Shown here in pieces: positions 28,601 to 37,710 of a stretch of 64,000 bases of DNA; within the stretch, counting starts at the first letter, position 1, and the number at the start of each line of letters is the position of its first letter. The notes beneath the pieces were generated by a model. It ran no database searches and was not told where the DNA came from. It saw only the letters and a list, made by a program, of their open reading frames with translations. This DNA comes from Vibrio sp. 99-70-13A1. Its GTDB lineage: Bacteria > Pseudomonadota > Gammaproteobacteria > Enterobacterales > Vibrionaceae. The stretch spans positions 1-64,000 of the forward strand of contig NZ_VTXD01000007.1 in assembly GCF_013114625.1 (NCBI RefSeq), read 5' to 3'. The translations under genes were made by a program, and so were the position numbers.

Positions 28601-29032
28601 GCTTGGAGTTAGATCAGTTCGGCGTAATGTGACATCTTTATTGAAGTTTTCGCCATCGCCAGCACCCACAATATCAATAATTGTATCGCCTTGCTTGACC
28701 GCAACAGCATCATTTCCGTTGAAGTAAGTAACCGTCGATTCGACATTGCCTTTACCTTTTAACTCTGCATCGGCACTTGCGTTGACTATTACATAGGTTT
28801 CTCCAGAGGCTAAAGTTACACCATCTAGTGCCTCTTTATTTCCCCAGTCTCCCCCATTTGCTGCCAATTCAACAGTATAGCCATCTAGTGTCACAGAAGC
28901 AGAGCCAACATTGGCTACCTCGATAGCTTTATTACTACCAGAACCTTCTGTAATTTCAGAAATAATAATATTGGCGTTTGCCGTTGGAACAAGAACAGCC
29001 CCTACCGCAAGTGCTATTAAACTCTTTTTCAT
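25643..29032 (-). CDS. ExeM/NucH-type surface nuclease homologue with altered active site
   Basis: A 1129-residue exported protein: signal peptide (1-20); two lamin-tail domains (about 21-165 and 172-330, each starting IISEITEGSGSNKAIE-like); an Asp-Pro repeat linker; an OB-fold-like region; an endonuclease/exonuclease/phosphatase domain (about 620-970); a Pro-rich region; and a GlyGly-CTERM tail (DGGSFGLGGLLSLLGLGFLRRK), which rhombosortase processes. The active site looks damaged: GDxN is GSLN (Asp to Ser), SDHDP is AAHDP (Asp to Ala), and NHLKSK is NHFASK, while GLMEVENN and GSLDYIL persist. The frame is open throughout, so it may bind rather than cut DNA. Confidence 0.88.
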   Translation of the reverse strand: MKKSLIALAVGAVLVPTANANIIISEITEGSGSNKAIEVANVGSASVTLDGYTVELAANGGDWGNKEALDGVTLASGETYVIVNASADAELKGKGNVESTVTYFNGNDAVAVKQGDTIIDIVGAGDGENFNKDVTLRRTDLTPSESYDASKFEVVDKDDWSDFGNVELGAPAENILITEVVEGSGSNKAIEIANVGSTAVTLDGYSLMMESNGSGDWGNEFDLAGVTLQAGETYVVANSSAVADLLDKSDGTGSITYFNGDDSIALFKDGSIVDILGYVNDTDYNKNVTLKRTTMTASTAYDPAKFETLDQDDWTDIGNVDLGGGNPDPDPDPDPDPDPEPTPDTLISELQGNSWASPYTDPANGQFISNEAFTVVGVITAIQSEALDGDVAVGFYMQDETPDSDPKTSDGIFVVGDVSGLALGDKVKVTGPVEENFGWTQIPATAIETVGTGTVTATELSIASSDPEFDFTLERHEGMLVKLTSASDMKVSRNYSFDEGPQRFNMVLSQGEINVHPNQSFFPGTQEAKQAADCNDDNRLVVESFTKDTVGAPAWYPDFGQTDVDQDGTTEDFIRVGDLASSVQGVVGYSYSDYRFYVTENVTKDSFAADNSKRKAEPVLDNGDIRIATFNANQYINSLEGSGETNQYLEADAHPGAQSSTEFDHQTLKLVSALKSLNADIVGLMEVENNGFEESSAIAYLVTQLNAELDEIDQYHVASSEGLTHVGTLATSNYVIFRANKVGLDSLQVIPMPSQKNADDTMTAQHDAVVPVFSFKDREEKLVVALNHFASKEQTCSEDSAETDSQGACGSLRVSAADYLGQQLANLEGEKVILGSLNAYNNEDAITVLTDRTDAPEGYEIKTAANTYIGDTPLHGADGSVVTESYGYENVLEIVEPNSYNVVKGDESGSLDYILTSAGLKTKVIGATQWNINAGESEVFGADHETGQKYTDVYRSAAHDPVVLSIDFDGKPLEPVDPIYPGNPDQPIVPGTPIELPSEPLNEPRFEAPTDGGFDYFVDLTQYADSAYLKVGDEVSVSFSNATQAFVATSSNVQKDVLDQFEIAFGWTEVPITGVGAGEYTVTTSVAGSVLETKTVQVAKSSSDSDGGSFGLGGLLSLLGLGFLRRKFK
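28014..28057. repeat. Asp-Pro hexanucleotide repeat within the ExeM-like gene
   Basis: About seven degenerate 6-base units coding alternating Asp-Pro form the linker between the lamin-tail domains and the OB-like region. Such repeats can vary in copy number without breaking the frame. Confidence 0.85.
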
Positions 29033-29157
29033 TATGATTCCTCTTATTGCACCAAGATTAAAATTTGGTGCTGAGTATTCTTAACTTAGACGTACAGCAA
29101 TGCCTTCTATGATTGAGATAAGACTGAAGGGCAATACTGTACTTGATATAAATATGA

Positions 29158-29185
29158 ATAAGGCTAGCAAATGCTAGCCTTATTA
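29158..29185 (-). terminator. Perfect 13-bp hairpin between the two ExeM-like genes
   Basis: AATAAGGCTAGCA and TGCTAGCCTTATT with a 2-base loop, only 13 bases after the upstream gene's stop. The following minus-strand sequence (CATATTTAT) is weakly T-rich. It probably lowers expression of the downstream ExeM-like gene relative to the intact one. Confidence 0.65.
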
Positions 29186-29197
29186 TTGAGTGCGTAA

Positions 29198-32100
29198 TTA
29201 GCTACGACGGCGGCGTAAGAAGCCAAGACCAATCAATGATAAAAGTGCACCAAAACCAAAACTACCACCTGAACCATCAGATGATGGGTAGATAGGTTTT
29301 ACGTTGCTTGAATCACGCTTAGTCACTTCAACAGACATCGCCATTGAGTCGATCGTGCTTGATGCGGCAGTTGCTTGGCTCGCAACCGCGCGTTTTAGCG
29401 TCATGTTGATTGAGTAAGAACCCGCATCAAGACCTGCAACATCAAACATCACTGTTTGAGCACCATCTGAACCTAACGTTACTTTTGGTAGCGCTACGTT
29501 CTCAGGAAGTGGTGAAATTGTGATTTCAGCAATATCTCCTGCTTTTGCTTCAGCTGAAACTGGGAAACCAATATCAGCACGGCCGCTCTTAGTTGCAATA
29601 GTGATAGCCGACTCACCAGCTTCACCGTACTTATAACCAAGACTTACAATTGCAGAGTCATGGTCAGAAGAGCGGAACGGTGTTTCAGCGTAGAATGGGT
29701 TTGCTTCATTCTCATCGCCACCTTTGTACTTGCTGTTGTAATCAAACAGCGAAGACTCAGGTGCATTAATGTGCCAATCAACAGCATCAACTAAACGATC
29801 TTCAAGAGAGCTTGTAATAAGCATATGATCCAAAGAACCTACTTCATCGTTGTACGAGTAGCTCCAAGATGTTTTGCCTTCTTCAGTTTTCAGATCAACT
29901 GCATTTAGGAAACCAAATGTTTGAGTGACACGTTGTCCATCTACTGCCGATGGCTGCTTGCCAAGGAAAGTATATGAAGATGCGTAGATCTCTTTATTTG
30001 TTGGGTTACTGGTTAGAACAAGCATTGGATCTTCATTCGCGTATGAGTTCATATCACCCAATACAACTTGATCCCCACCGATTTTCGCCATTTCAGTACC
30101 TAATTGGTACGCAGCCGCTACTCGGAAGTTTTCACAAGAACCTTGGTAATCATCATTGCGAACATCATCTTTTGCAGGGTCAAAGTTGCTCCATGTTTCC
30201 CAACCAACCCAGTCTTCGTAACAAGTAGAACCTTTAGATTTCAAGTGGTTTACTGAAACCGTTAGCTGTTTACCGGTATTTAATACACTGAAGGTTGCGG
30301 CAACCGTATTACGTTGATAGTTGTCACCGCTTTCACGAATCTCACCTTTAGAATCAACAATCGCTGCGCCATTTTCATCCACAATCATTGGAGCATGCTG
30401 CTCTGGCATTGGGATTACAGTACCTGAAATAACCGATACTTTTGACGGACGGTAGATAATACCAGTAGTAATAGCATCGCTGCCTACCGTATCTTGCTCA
30501 TCAAGAATCACATCGCCATTTTTATCGAAACCAACAAAAACATAGCGGTTATGAATCGAGTTTTGGTTTCCACGGTCACCATAATCTTCGTCGTAGTATT
30601 TTTCGTTTATTGCAGACAGTAATTCTGTAATCGCGCTGAAATCACCAAATCCGTTGTTCTCAATTTCCATCAAACCAAGAATATCTGCATCTAGGCCGTA
30701 GATTGCTGAAACAAGCTTCGCTTGCTGACGTTCAAACTCTTGCTGAGACTCTGCACCACGGTTGTCACCGAATGAGTTATCAGAACCACCATAAGGTGAG
30801 TTAAAGTAGTTAAGTACGTTTTGAGTCGCGACTTTAATGGTAAAGCCATCGTCACCGTAGCTTTCATCAATTACAGGCGCATTGGTACGGTCTGTATTAT
30901 GAACAAAAGAAACAGAACTGTTATTTGAGCTTTCTAATGTTTTAGGTACTGTGATGTTGAAATCACCGTATGAATAGCCAATAACACCCGTTAAACCAAC
31001 TACGCTGTCATTAATACGAACGTAATTGTTTTGTGGATCTGAAGCAAAATCAGAGTAGTAAGGGATCTGACCATTTGGAGCTTTACCATCTGATTCAAGG
31101 ATCAAACGGAAATCATCATTTTCAGCAGCTTGACCCATAGAGTCAATTGAACCAGCAATATGATCTTGGTTTGGTTGAGCATTTGGACGCTTGTAAGCTA
31201 GTACCATGTTGTTACGGAAAGCATCGTAGTCGAAGCTAAAGCTACGAGATACACGCATATCTTGGTTGCCTTCTTCTGTTGCATCCATATCAGCAACAGT
31301 TTTAACCAACATACCTTCATAACGTTCTAGAGTAGATTCAAAAGTCGTATCACTTGCAATACGCTTCATTTCTACTGGCGTTACCGTAACAGGTGTCGCC
31401 TCTAGTACTTCCCACTTGTCGTCTTCAGCAACAAGCTGAGTCAAGCCATAGTTTTCTTTAACTTTTGCTACAACACACACTTTCTGACCGACCATGCTGT
31501 CAGAAGCCGTTGCTGTAGGTACAAAAATACCATCAGAACTTAATTCTTTTCCGTCAGCATTTTCGTCATATAGGTAGAAACCTTTTGATGGGTAGCTTGT
31601 TACAGCAGAAACAATACCAGTTACTTTAAACAGGTCTGTCGATTCATAGCTGCCAGATGGAATCAGTGGAGAGAATTTACCTTCACCTTGCACTTCACCA
31701 ATAAGCTTGCTCTCAACACCTGTTGCATCTGTACATACTTGCTCTACAGGTACAACCACAGGATCATCATTAACATCCGTAGGGTGACCTAAACCACCAA
31801 ACGCATCTTTTCCAAACTCTTCCCACTCTGATTCATTGTAAGTAGAAGATTGAGAGCTACCAGCTTTACGACGCATGGTCTTGTCAACCCAAAGCTTATC
31901 GCCTGAATGACCATATGTAGCAAAGATATCTTTAACATTCGCTTCTGAAGAATCCGTGCCTAACCAAACGGCATCATCGCCATTAAAGTTCATCGCATTA
32001 TGGCTAACTTGATCAAAAGTTCCCGCCACAACTAATGCATCTTCACCACCAAGGCGTTCGATGTATAAACGAATATCAGCGCCAGCTTCACCATTCAGTA

Positions 32101-32371
32101 CGACGATACTTTTACCTGGCTGAAGAGTGATACCTTGCAGTACGTTATCGCCATTTGGCGCTTTAATTTGGTTCTTATATGAAGAGTAGTAAAGCGACAA
32201 TGTGCCATCGAAGGTATGAGCAGTTGTACCTGTGTTACTGATTTCAACCGCTTTATTGTTAGCAGACCCTTCGACGTACTCTGTAATTAATACGTCATTA
32301 ACATCTGCCAGCGCTGCACCACTTAGTACACCACTAATCGCACCAGCAAGTAGAGTTATTTTCTTGTTCAT
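29198..32371 (-). CDS. ExeM/NucH-family extracellular DNase, surface-anchored
   Basis: A 1057-residue exported nuclease (the same family as Vibrio Xds and Shewanella ExeM): signal peptide MNKKITLLAGAISGVLSGAALA; one lamin-tail domain (about 24-190, ITEYVEGSANNKAVEI); OB-like region; an EEP nuclease domain with all expected motifs (ATQNVLNYFNS, LGLMEIENNGFG, VNHLKSKGSTC, VLGDMNSYANEDP, GSLDHML and SSDHDSA); and a GlyGly-CTERM tail ending LIGLGFLRRRRS. The ATG at 32369-32371 gives the signal peptide; a frame extends to 32440 into the porin gene. It begins 22 bases after the porin stop, so the two form an operon. Confidence 0.94.
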   Translation of the reverse strand: MNKKITLLAGAISGVLSGAALADVNDVLITEYVEGSANNKAVEISNTGTTAHTFDGTLSLYYSSYKNQIKAPNGDNVLQGITLQPGKSIVVLNGEAGADIRLYIERLGGEDALVVAGTFDQVSHNAMNFNGDDAVWLGTDSSEANVKDIFATYGHSGDKLWVDKTMRRKAGSSQSSTYNESEWEEFGKDAFGGLGHPTDVNDDPVVVPVEQVCTDATGVESKLIGEVQGEGKFSPLIPSGSYESTDLFKVTGIVSAVTSYPSKGFYLYDENADGKELSSDGIFVPTATASDSMVGQKVCVVAKVKENYGLTQLVAEDDKWEVLEATPVTVTPVEMKRIASDTTFESTLERYEGMLVKTVADMDATEEGNQDMRVSRSFSFDYDAFRNNMVLAYKRPNAQPNQDHIAGSIDSMGQAAENDDFRLILESDGKAPNGQIPYYSDFASDPQNNYVRINDSVVGLTGVIGYSYGDFNITVPKTLESSNNSSVSFVHNTDRTNAPVIDESYGDDGFTIKVATQNVLNYFNSPYGGSDNSFGDNRGAESQQEFERQQAKLVSAIYGLDADILGLMEIENNGFGDFSAITELLSAINEKYYDEDYGDRGNQNSIHNRYVFVGFDKNGDVILDEQDTVGSDAITTGIIYRPSKVSVISGTVIPMPEQHAPMIVDENGAAIVDSKGEIRESGDNYQRNTVAATFSVLNTGKQLTVSVNHLKSKGSTCYEDWVGWETWSNFDPAKDDVRNDDYQGSCENFRVAAAYQLGTEMAKIGGDQVVLGDMNSYANEDPMLVLTSNPTNKEIYASSYTFLGKQPSAVDGQRVTQTFGFLNAVDLKTEEGKTSWSYSYNDEVGSLDHMLITSSLEDRLVDAVDWHINAPESSLFDYNSKYKGGDENEANPFYAETPFRSSDHDSAIVSLGYKYGEAGESAITIATKSGRADIGFPVSAEAKAGDIAEITISPLPENVALPKVTLGSDGAQTVMFDVAGLDAGSYSINMTLKRAVASQATAASSTIDSMAMSVEVTKRDSSNVKPIYPSSDGSGGSFGFGALLSLIGLGFLRRRRS

Positions 32372-32393
32372 TATTAGATTCTCTCTGATTGGA

Positions 32394-33485
32394 TTAGAAG
32401 TAAACGCGAGCGTATGCGTATGCGTCTTGCGCTGCATCACCGGTATTCATTTCAAGTGCAATGATGCTTGAAGTCGTCGGTTTGTAGTTCACACCAATAG
32501 TGCCCCACGTACGATCATCACCCCAGCTCTTATGATCACTTACATCAGAGCTCGCATTATCAATTGACCACTGTTCATATTCTTCAAAGTTGTATGACGC
32601 AGTAAATTCCCATGTTTTAGAGAACTTATACTTAGCCGATGCTAGGTAACCTTTATTCTCTAAAGTTTGGTAATTGCTATTAATGTAAGTTTTTTCGCCT
32701 GTGATTGGGTCTGTCGATACCAGCGTTCTATCTTGAGCAATATCTTCTTCTTCAATATAAGCATTTACACCTAGGTGAATATCATCAGTGACTGCCAAAC
32801 GAGCACCGAAACCTAATAATTGTTGCTCACCGTACTTAGATGCACCATCAGAGCCAGCACGACCTTCTAAGCCAACAACAGCAGATAAGCGATCACCGAA
32901 GTAACCAACATAACCATTCACAATATCGCCAAGTTCAGAACCAGAAGAAGATTCAGCGCGGTTAGTGTAAGAGACACCGACTTCAATCCCGCTAAAGTAT
33001 TTACCTTCATATTTAACCGTCATATCTTGGTCGCCGGCTTCGCCAGTTTCAACCGTAGTGTCAAACGTAAAGTCACCCCATTTATCGTAATCATCAAAAG
33101 CAGTATCGGTTAAACCAACTTCTACGTAATGAGAGTAAACATCACTCTTATATAAGTCGTACCCAATAAATACTTTATCGATCGCCAGAACCATATCGCC
33201 AGTGCCGTAAGCCCAGTTTTCACGTTCGTAATCTAGCTCTAAACGGTAATGCATTTTATCGTTCTTACCCTTCACACCCATAGTTGCGAAAGAGTCGTCT
33301 ACATAATTTTGGTCTGCATAAAATTCGCCGTATTCGTAGTTAGCACCAATGTGACCACCAACCCCTACTTCACCATATAGCTTAACGAAATCACCATTAT
33401 CAGCTTCGTAAATAGTGACTGCATTCGCGCTAGCCGCTACAAATAAAGAAGACAAAGCCAATGCAATAGCATTCTTTGAAGTCAT
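32394..33485 (-). CDS. Outer-membrane porin
   Basis: A 363-residue beta-barrel porin: cleavable signal (MTSKNAIALALSSLFVAASANA), then repeated amphipathic strands such as FVKLYGEVGVGGHIG and LRLELDYERE-type segments, ending in an aromatic residue (YARVYF), the usual outer-membrane insertion signal. AAGGATTTTT ribosome-binding site. It lies upstream of the intact surface nuclease and 22 bases from it, suggesting coordinated use: cut DNA outside, then admit products. It is not the classic OmpU/OmpT by obvious motif, so substrate is unknown. Confidence 0.9.
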   Translation of the reverse strand: MTSKNAIALALSSLFVAASANAVTIYEADNGDFVKLYGEVGVGGHIGANYEYGEFYADQNYVDDSFATMGVKGKNDKMHYRLELDYERENWAYGTGDMVLAIDKVFIGYDLYKSDVYSHYVEVGLTDTAFDDYDKWGDFTFDTTVETGEAGDQDMTVKYEGKYFSGIEVGVSYTNRAESSSGSELGDIVNGYVGYFGDRLSAVVGLEGRAGSDGASKYGEQQLLGFGARLAVTDDIHLGVNAYIEEEDIAQDRTLVSTDPITGEKTYINSNYQTLENKGYLASAKYKFSKTWEFTASYNFEEYEQWSIDNASSDVSDHKSWGDDRTWGTIGVNYKPTTSSIIALEMNTGDAAQDAYAYARVYF

Positions 33486-33884
33486 TTTAAAAATCCTTAT
33501 CTAAGACATTATTCTATTTAACGGCTTGGTAAGTTTGGCGAAGGCATTCATTGCAATTTTGAATACAATAAAATAGAAGAATACAACGCAGACCACTCAT
33601 ACAAACCAGTAGATGCTGCGTAATATCCCCTTTTTATGTAACAGTAAGAAGTCATCCATGTTACAAATGAGACTCTTATCACTAGTAAAACTTTTTTTTT
33701 ATGAGGGACCATTTTTTTTCAACAGATAACGTTATTAGTGCGATTAAATTGTAAGCAAATGCGTTTTATTTTGACGAACCCCTCAGAATTTAATAATCAG
33801 TAACAATTTTATGGAACTTTATTTTTTGTTCACGCACAAAAAAACCGCCTAAGTCGGCGGTTTATTTTAAGCAGAATCAAGTAT
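33486..33884. other. Porin promoter region and trpS terminator
   Basis: A 399-base A+T-rich gap. It carries the trpS terminator near its right end and, further left, long T runs (for example 33690-33699 and 33712-33720) that flank the porin promoter region; I could not place the -35 and -10 with confidence. No gene is visible. Confidence 0.6.
33842..33863 (-). terminator. Rho-independent terminator of trpS
   Basis: AAACCGCC and GGCGGTTT form an 8-bp stem with a 6-base loop; on the minus strand a run of T follows (TTTTTTTGTG). It lies just beyond the trpS stop. Confidence 0.85.
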
Positions 33885-34901
33885 CTAAGGGCGAGATACA
33901 AAACCCACAGCTTCATAAGCTTTTTTCAAAGTAACGGCTGCACGTTCTGATGCTTTCTCAGCACCCGCTTTCATTACTGCATCCATATAAGCACGGTCAG
34001 CACGGATACGATGATATTCAGATTGGATTGGCTCAAGCATTTCTACGATAGCTGCGCCGACATCTTTCTTGAATGGACCGTACATTTCAACACCTTGGTA
34101 CTGCGCTTCAATCTCTTCAAACGTTTTCCCCGTCGCCGCCGAGTAAAGACCCATTAGGTTAGAGATACCCGCTTTGTTCTCCCAATCATGAGCAATACGT
34201 GGTGGTGTTTCTGCATCCGTTTGCGCTTTGTTGATCTTCTTGATGATCGACTTAGGCTCTTCTAGCAGAGTAATCACATTCTTACGGTTGTCATCTGACT
34301 TAGACATCTTCTTAGTCGCATCTTGCAAGCTCATTACACGTGCATTCACTGTTGGAATGTAAGGTTCTGGTACTTGGAAGATTGGCGCTTCAGGGCCGTA
34401 GATGTTGTTAAAGCGAGTTGCGATATCACGCGCTAGCTCTAAGTGTTGTTTCTGGTCGCTACCTACTGGCACTTGGTGAGCGCCGTAAAGTAGGATGTCT
34501 GCAGCCATCAACACTGGGTAATCGTATAGGCCTACGTTTACGTCATTTGAGTGACGTGCAGACTTATCTTTAAACTGAGTCATACGGCTCAGTTCACCCA
34601 TTTGTGTGTAACAGTTAAGAAGCCAACCAAGTTGAGCATGCTCTGGTACGTGTGACTGAACAAATAGCGTGCTCTTCTTTGGATCAACACCGACAGCAAG
34701 ACAGATTGCTAATGCGTCTAGAGTCGCTTCATGCAGTGCTTTCGGATCTTGGCGAACCGTAATTGCGTGAAGGTCTACAACACAGTATTGGCAATCGTAA
34801 TCATCTTGCATCTGTTGCCATTGACGTAGAGCACCCAAGTAGTTACCGATACTTAGTTCACCAGATGGTTGAACACCACTCAATACGATGGGCTTGCTCA
34901 T
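33885..34901 (-). CDS. trpS: Tryptophanyl-tRNA synthetase
   Basis: A 338-residue class I aminoacyl-tRNA synthetase that charges tRNA-Trp. The HIGH-like motif is in [13 protein letters not shown] (about 14) and KMSKS in [12 protein letters not shown] (about 198). Standard size. It follows gph on the same strand, but a terminator at 34994-35020 lies between them, so it probably has its own promoter. Confidence 0.97.
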   Translation of the reverse strand: MSKPIVLSGVQPSGELSIGNYLGALRQWQQMQDDYDCQYCVVDLHAITVRQDPKALHEATLDALAICLAVGVDPKKSTLFVQSHVPEHAQLGWLLNCYTQMGELSRMTQFKDKSARHSNDVNVGLYDYPVLMAADILLYGAHQVPVGSDQKQHLELARDIATRFNNIYGPEAPIFQVPEPYIPTVNARVMSLQDATKKMSKSDDNRKNVITLLEEPKSIIKKINKAQTDAETPPRIAHDWENKAGISNLMGLYSAATGKTFEEIEAQYQGVEMYGPFKKDVGAAIVEMLEPIQSEYHRIRADRAYMDAVMKAGAEKASERAAVTLKKAYEAVGFVSRP

Positions 34902-34993
34902 GGTTTTAATTCCTTTGCTTGTTCGCTAAGCTCGTTAACTTAGTTTCTTAACGTAGTATCTGAAAAACTTAGCTTCTTAACTTTAAAATAGAA

Positions 34994-35020
34994 AAGCCGC
35001 ACAGCTCTTCTGTGCGGCTC
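34994..35020 (-). terminator. Rho-independent terminator of gph
   Basis: GAGCCGCACAG and CTGTGCGGCT form a strong G+C stem, followed on the minus strand by TTTTCTATTTT. Between gph and trpS. Confidence 0.85.
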
Positions 35021-35077
35021 ATCCAGTGTACTCATTGACAAGTATTTTGCTAGTAGGTTCGCTAACTTTTGTCCGCT

Positions 35078-35764
35078 TTATGCTGAAACTAGAACGACAT
35101 CTAGTAATTGCGCAATGTTGTCTGCGACATAGTCAGGGTTTGATGCTGAAATTGGTTCGCCATGGTTGTAACCATAAGTCAGACCAAACGAGTGACAGCC
35201 TGCATTCTTAGCTGCTTTGATGTCATTGCTTGAATCACCCACCATCAACATTTCTTCTGGTTTTACACCATGCTTTTCTAGTAACCAATTTAATGCGACT
35301 GGGTTCGGTTTTTTCTCTGGGAAAGAGTCGCCGCCCAAGACATCAACAAAGTACTTATCGATACCGTGCTGTGCCAAAACATCAGGCACGAATTTAGATG
35401 GCTTGTTGGTAACAAGTGCCATAGTGAAACCCGCTTTGTTCAACTCAGCTAGCGTTTCTTTTACTGATGGGTATAAATGACTCAACTTATGACCACTTCT
35501 TTCATAGAAGTCATCAAATAGAATACGGGCTTTTTTAAGCAATTCAGGTTCTAATTCAGAGCTTACCGTAATACTGCGGCTAAGTGAGCGCCCGATAAGA
35601 ACATCAGCGCCGTTACCTACATAGTCACGAACTTCTTCTTCGCTTACGGCTGAAAAACCTAACTCTTGGCAGGCTTGGTCTGCTGCTACCGCTAAATCAG
35701 GTACGCTATCTAACAGGGTTCCATCCAAATCAAATGCGATTAATTTTATTGAGCTTAATGACAT
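35078..35764 (-). CDS. gph: Phosphoglycolate phosphatase
   Basis: A 228-residue HAD-superfamily phosphatase. Motif I is AFDLDGTLLDS (nucleophile Asp about 11), motif II VTNKP, and motif IV MVGDSSNDIKAAKNAG. It removes 2-phosphoglycolate formed during DNA repair. The context rpe-gph-trpS is conserved with enterobacteria. Related HAD phosphatases with other substrates are possible, but size and neighbourhood fit Gph. Confidence 0.95.
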   Translation of the reverse strand: MSLSSIKLIAFDLDGTLLDSVPDLAVAADQACQELGFSAVSEEEVRDYVGNGADVLIGRSLSRSITVSSELEPELLKKARILFDDFYERSGHKLSHLYPSVKETLAELNKAGFTMALVTNKPSKFVPDVLAQHGIDKYFVDVLGGDSFPEKKPNPVALNWLLEKHGVKPEEMLMVGDSSNDIKAAKNAGCHSFGLTYGYNHGEPISASNPDYVADNIAQLLDVVLVSA

Positions 35765-35811
35765 CTTACTTTCCTATTTATTATATTCGCCCCATGCGCT
35801 AAGCATGAGAC

Positions 35812-35837
35812 GAAAAAAAGGGGCTAATTAGCCCCTT
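35812..35837 (-). terminator. Rho-independent terminator of rpe
   Basis: AAGGGGCTAATTAGCCCCTT is a perfect palindrome followed on the minus strand by TTTTTT. It lies 45 bases after the rpe stop and before gph, so the three genes may be partly separate units. Confidence 0.87.
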
Positions 35838-35881
35838 AATCTAAATTTATGATTTTAGGTCAACAGACCGTAGTTCTACTT

Positions 35882-36556
35882 TTATGCGTTAACTTTTGCA
35901 AGCTCTACACGCATTTGATCAACGACTTCTTTGTAATCAGGTTGATTGAAGATAGCGGAACCAGCAACGAACATATCAGCGCCTGCTTCTGCAATTTCAC
36001 GGATGTTATCAACCTTCACACCACCATCAATCTCAAGGCGGATATCACGACCTGACTCATCAATAAGCTTACGAACAGCGCGCAACTTGTCTAGTGTATG
36101 TGGAATGAAAGATTGGCCGCCAAAACCTGGGTTAACAGACATCAGTAGAATCATGTCTACTTTGTCCATAATGTAATCTAGGCAAGAAAGAGGAGTTGCA
36201 GGGTTCAGTACAACACCTGCTTTACAACCGTGTTCTTTGATAAGTTGTAGAGTACGGTCAACGTGCTCAGACGCTTCAACGTGGAAAGTAATCATTGATG
36301 CGCCGGCTTTGGCAAACTCAGGAACAATGCTGTCCACTGGCTTAACCATTAGGTGAACATCGATAGGAGCAGTGATGCCGTAGTCGCGTAATGCTTTACA
36401 AATTGGAGCACCAAAAGTCAGGTTAGGTACGTAGTGGTTGTCCATCACATCAAAGTGCACAACGTCAGCACCAGCTGCGAGTACTCTTTCTACGTCTTCA
36501 CCAAGACGAGCAAAATCTGCAGACAAAATAGATGGAGCGATGAGAAAATCTTTCAT
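35882..36556 (-). CDS. rpe: Ribulose-phosphate 3-epimerase
   Basis: A 224-residue TIM-barrel epimerase of the pentose phosphate pathway. Family motifs: [17 protein letters not shown], the metal-binding [13 protein letters not shown] (His/Asp), [11 protein letters not shown] and LEIDGGV. Complete. Upstream dam-damX and downstream gph-trpS match the gammaproteobacterial gene order. Confidence 0.97.
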   Translation of the reverse strand: MKDFLIAPSILSADFARLGEDVERVLAAGADVVHFDVMDNHYVPNLTFGAPICKALRDYGITAPIDVHLMVKPVDSIVPEFAKAGASMITFHVEASEHVDRTLQLIKEHGCKAGVVLNPATPLSCLDYIMDKVDMILLMSVNPGFGGQSFIPHTLDKLRAVRKLIDESGRDIRLEIDGGVKVDNIREIAEAGADMFVAGSAIFNQPDYKEVVDQMRVELAKVNA

Positions 36557-36754
36557 ACCTGACCTCTTAAGAGTGAGTAAATTGCATTCGTAGCAGCATC
36601 ATCAAGAATAAGAAAGACAATACTATCTAGGCGGCAATTCTACCTAAGCGATTAAGCAGATCCTAGCAGTTCAATAGATTTGTTTATCAAAGTGTCCGTG
36701 GAGACACTTTAATTGACCTGTCTAAAGGTGGTTCCATAACTTACATTCGAAAGC

Positions 36755-37645
36755 TTAAACATCTTTAGATGATGAAGAGTCTGTAGAAGTTCGCTCTTCA
36801 CTCTCAAGGGAAGAATGCTGCTGATTCTTTTCGGCATGGAATAGTGCCAGTAGCTCATTCACTTTATTTCGTCCTGAGCCTTTACTGCTTATCGTGCGTT
36901 TTACTTTAACCACACTCAGGTCTGCACCGTGGTATAAACGGCGCGTGAGGGTTGTGTCATGGTTAGAGATTAAAACGGGAATATCACGTTCCATTGCCGC
37001 TTTTTCTGCAATATCGGCTAACGCCGCTTGGTCATCTAAAGAAAAACCATTGCCTGAATAAGAAGTGAAATTCGCAGTAGTCGATAGTGGCGCGTACGGC
37101 GGATCACAATAAACAACACACCCTTTGCGAGCTCGGCTAAAAGTCTCTGAATAGCCTTCACAAACGAATGTTGCTTTCTTCGATTTTTCAGAAAAAAATT
37201 CTAATTCAGCTTCAGGGAAATAAGGTTTTTTGTATGAACCAAAAGGGACGTTAAAACCACCTTTTTTGTTATAACGGCATAGGCCATTAAAACCGAAACG
37301 ATTCATATAAAGGAATGCAAGAGAACGGTACATCACGTTATCAGTAGCGTTGAATTGAGCTCGTATATCTAAATACGCTTCTTTGCGGTTATTTTCAGCA
37401 CAAAACCAACGCTTCGATTCCGCTATATAAGTGTCAGGATCGGTCTTTAACAGATTGTAAAGGTTGATTAAATCTGGGTTGATATCTGCAAGCAAGTACT
37501 GGTCATAATCTGTATTCAGAAACACAGAGCCAGCGCCAATAAAGGGCTCAACTAGCTTACGAGCAGGTGGCAGGTGGCGTTTGATATCTTCAACTAGGCC
37601 ATATTTACCACCAGCCCATTTTAGAAAGGCACGCTGCTTTTTCAT
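36755..37645 (-). CDS. dam: DNA adenine methyltransferase
   Basis: A 296-residue Dam, methylating adenine in GATC for mismatch repair, replication timing and gene control. FxGxG-like AFLKWAGGK (about 6-14) and catalytic DPPY (about 182-185). The C-terminal extension is Ser/Glu-rich. damX precedes it on the same strand, 237 bases away, with a 20-bp tandem repeat in between. Confidence 0.97.
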   Translation of the reverse strand: MKKQRAFLKWAGGKYGLVEDIKRHLPPARKLVEPFIGAGSVFLNTDYDQYLLADINPDLINLYNLLKTDPDTYIAESKRWFCAENNRKEAYLDIRAQFNATDNVMYRSLAFLYMNRFGFNGLCRYNKKGGFNVPFGSYKKPYFPEAELEFFSEKSKKATFVCEGYSETFSRARKGCVVYCDPPYAPLSTTANFTSYSGNGFSLDDQAALADIAEKAAMERDIPVLISNHDTTLTRRLYHGADLSVVKVKRTISSKGSGRNKVNELLALFHAEKNQQHSSLESEERTSTDSSSSKDV

Positions 37646-37710
37646 TTACTGCTCTGTCTATCAACCAAAAAATAAGGCTGCGGAATGTAACATATTTTCG
37701 ACCTAAGCTC

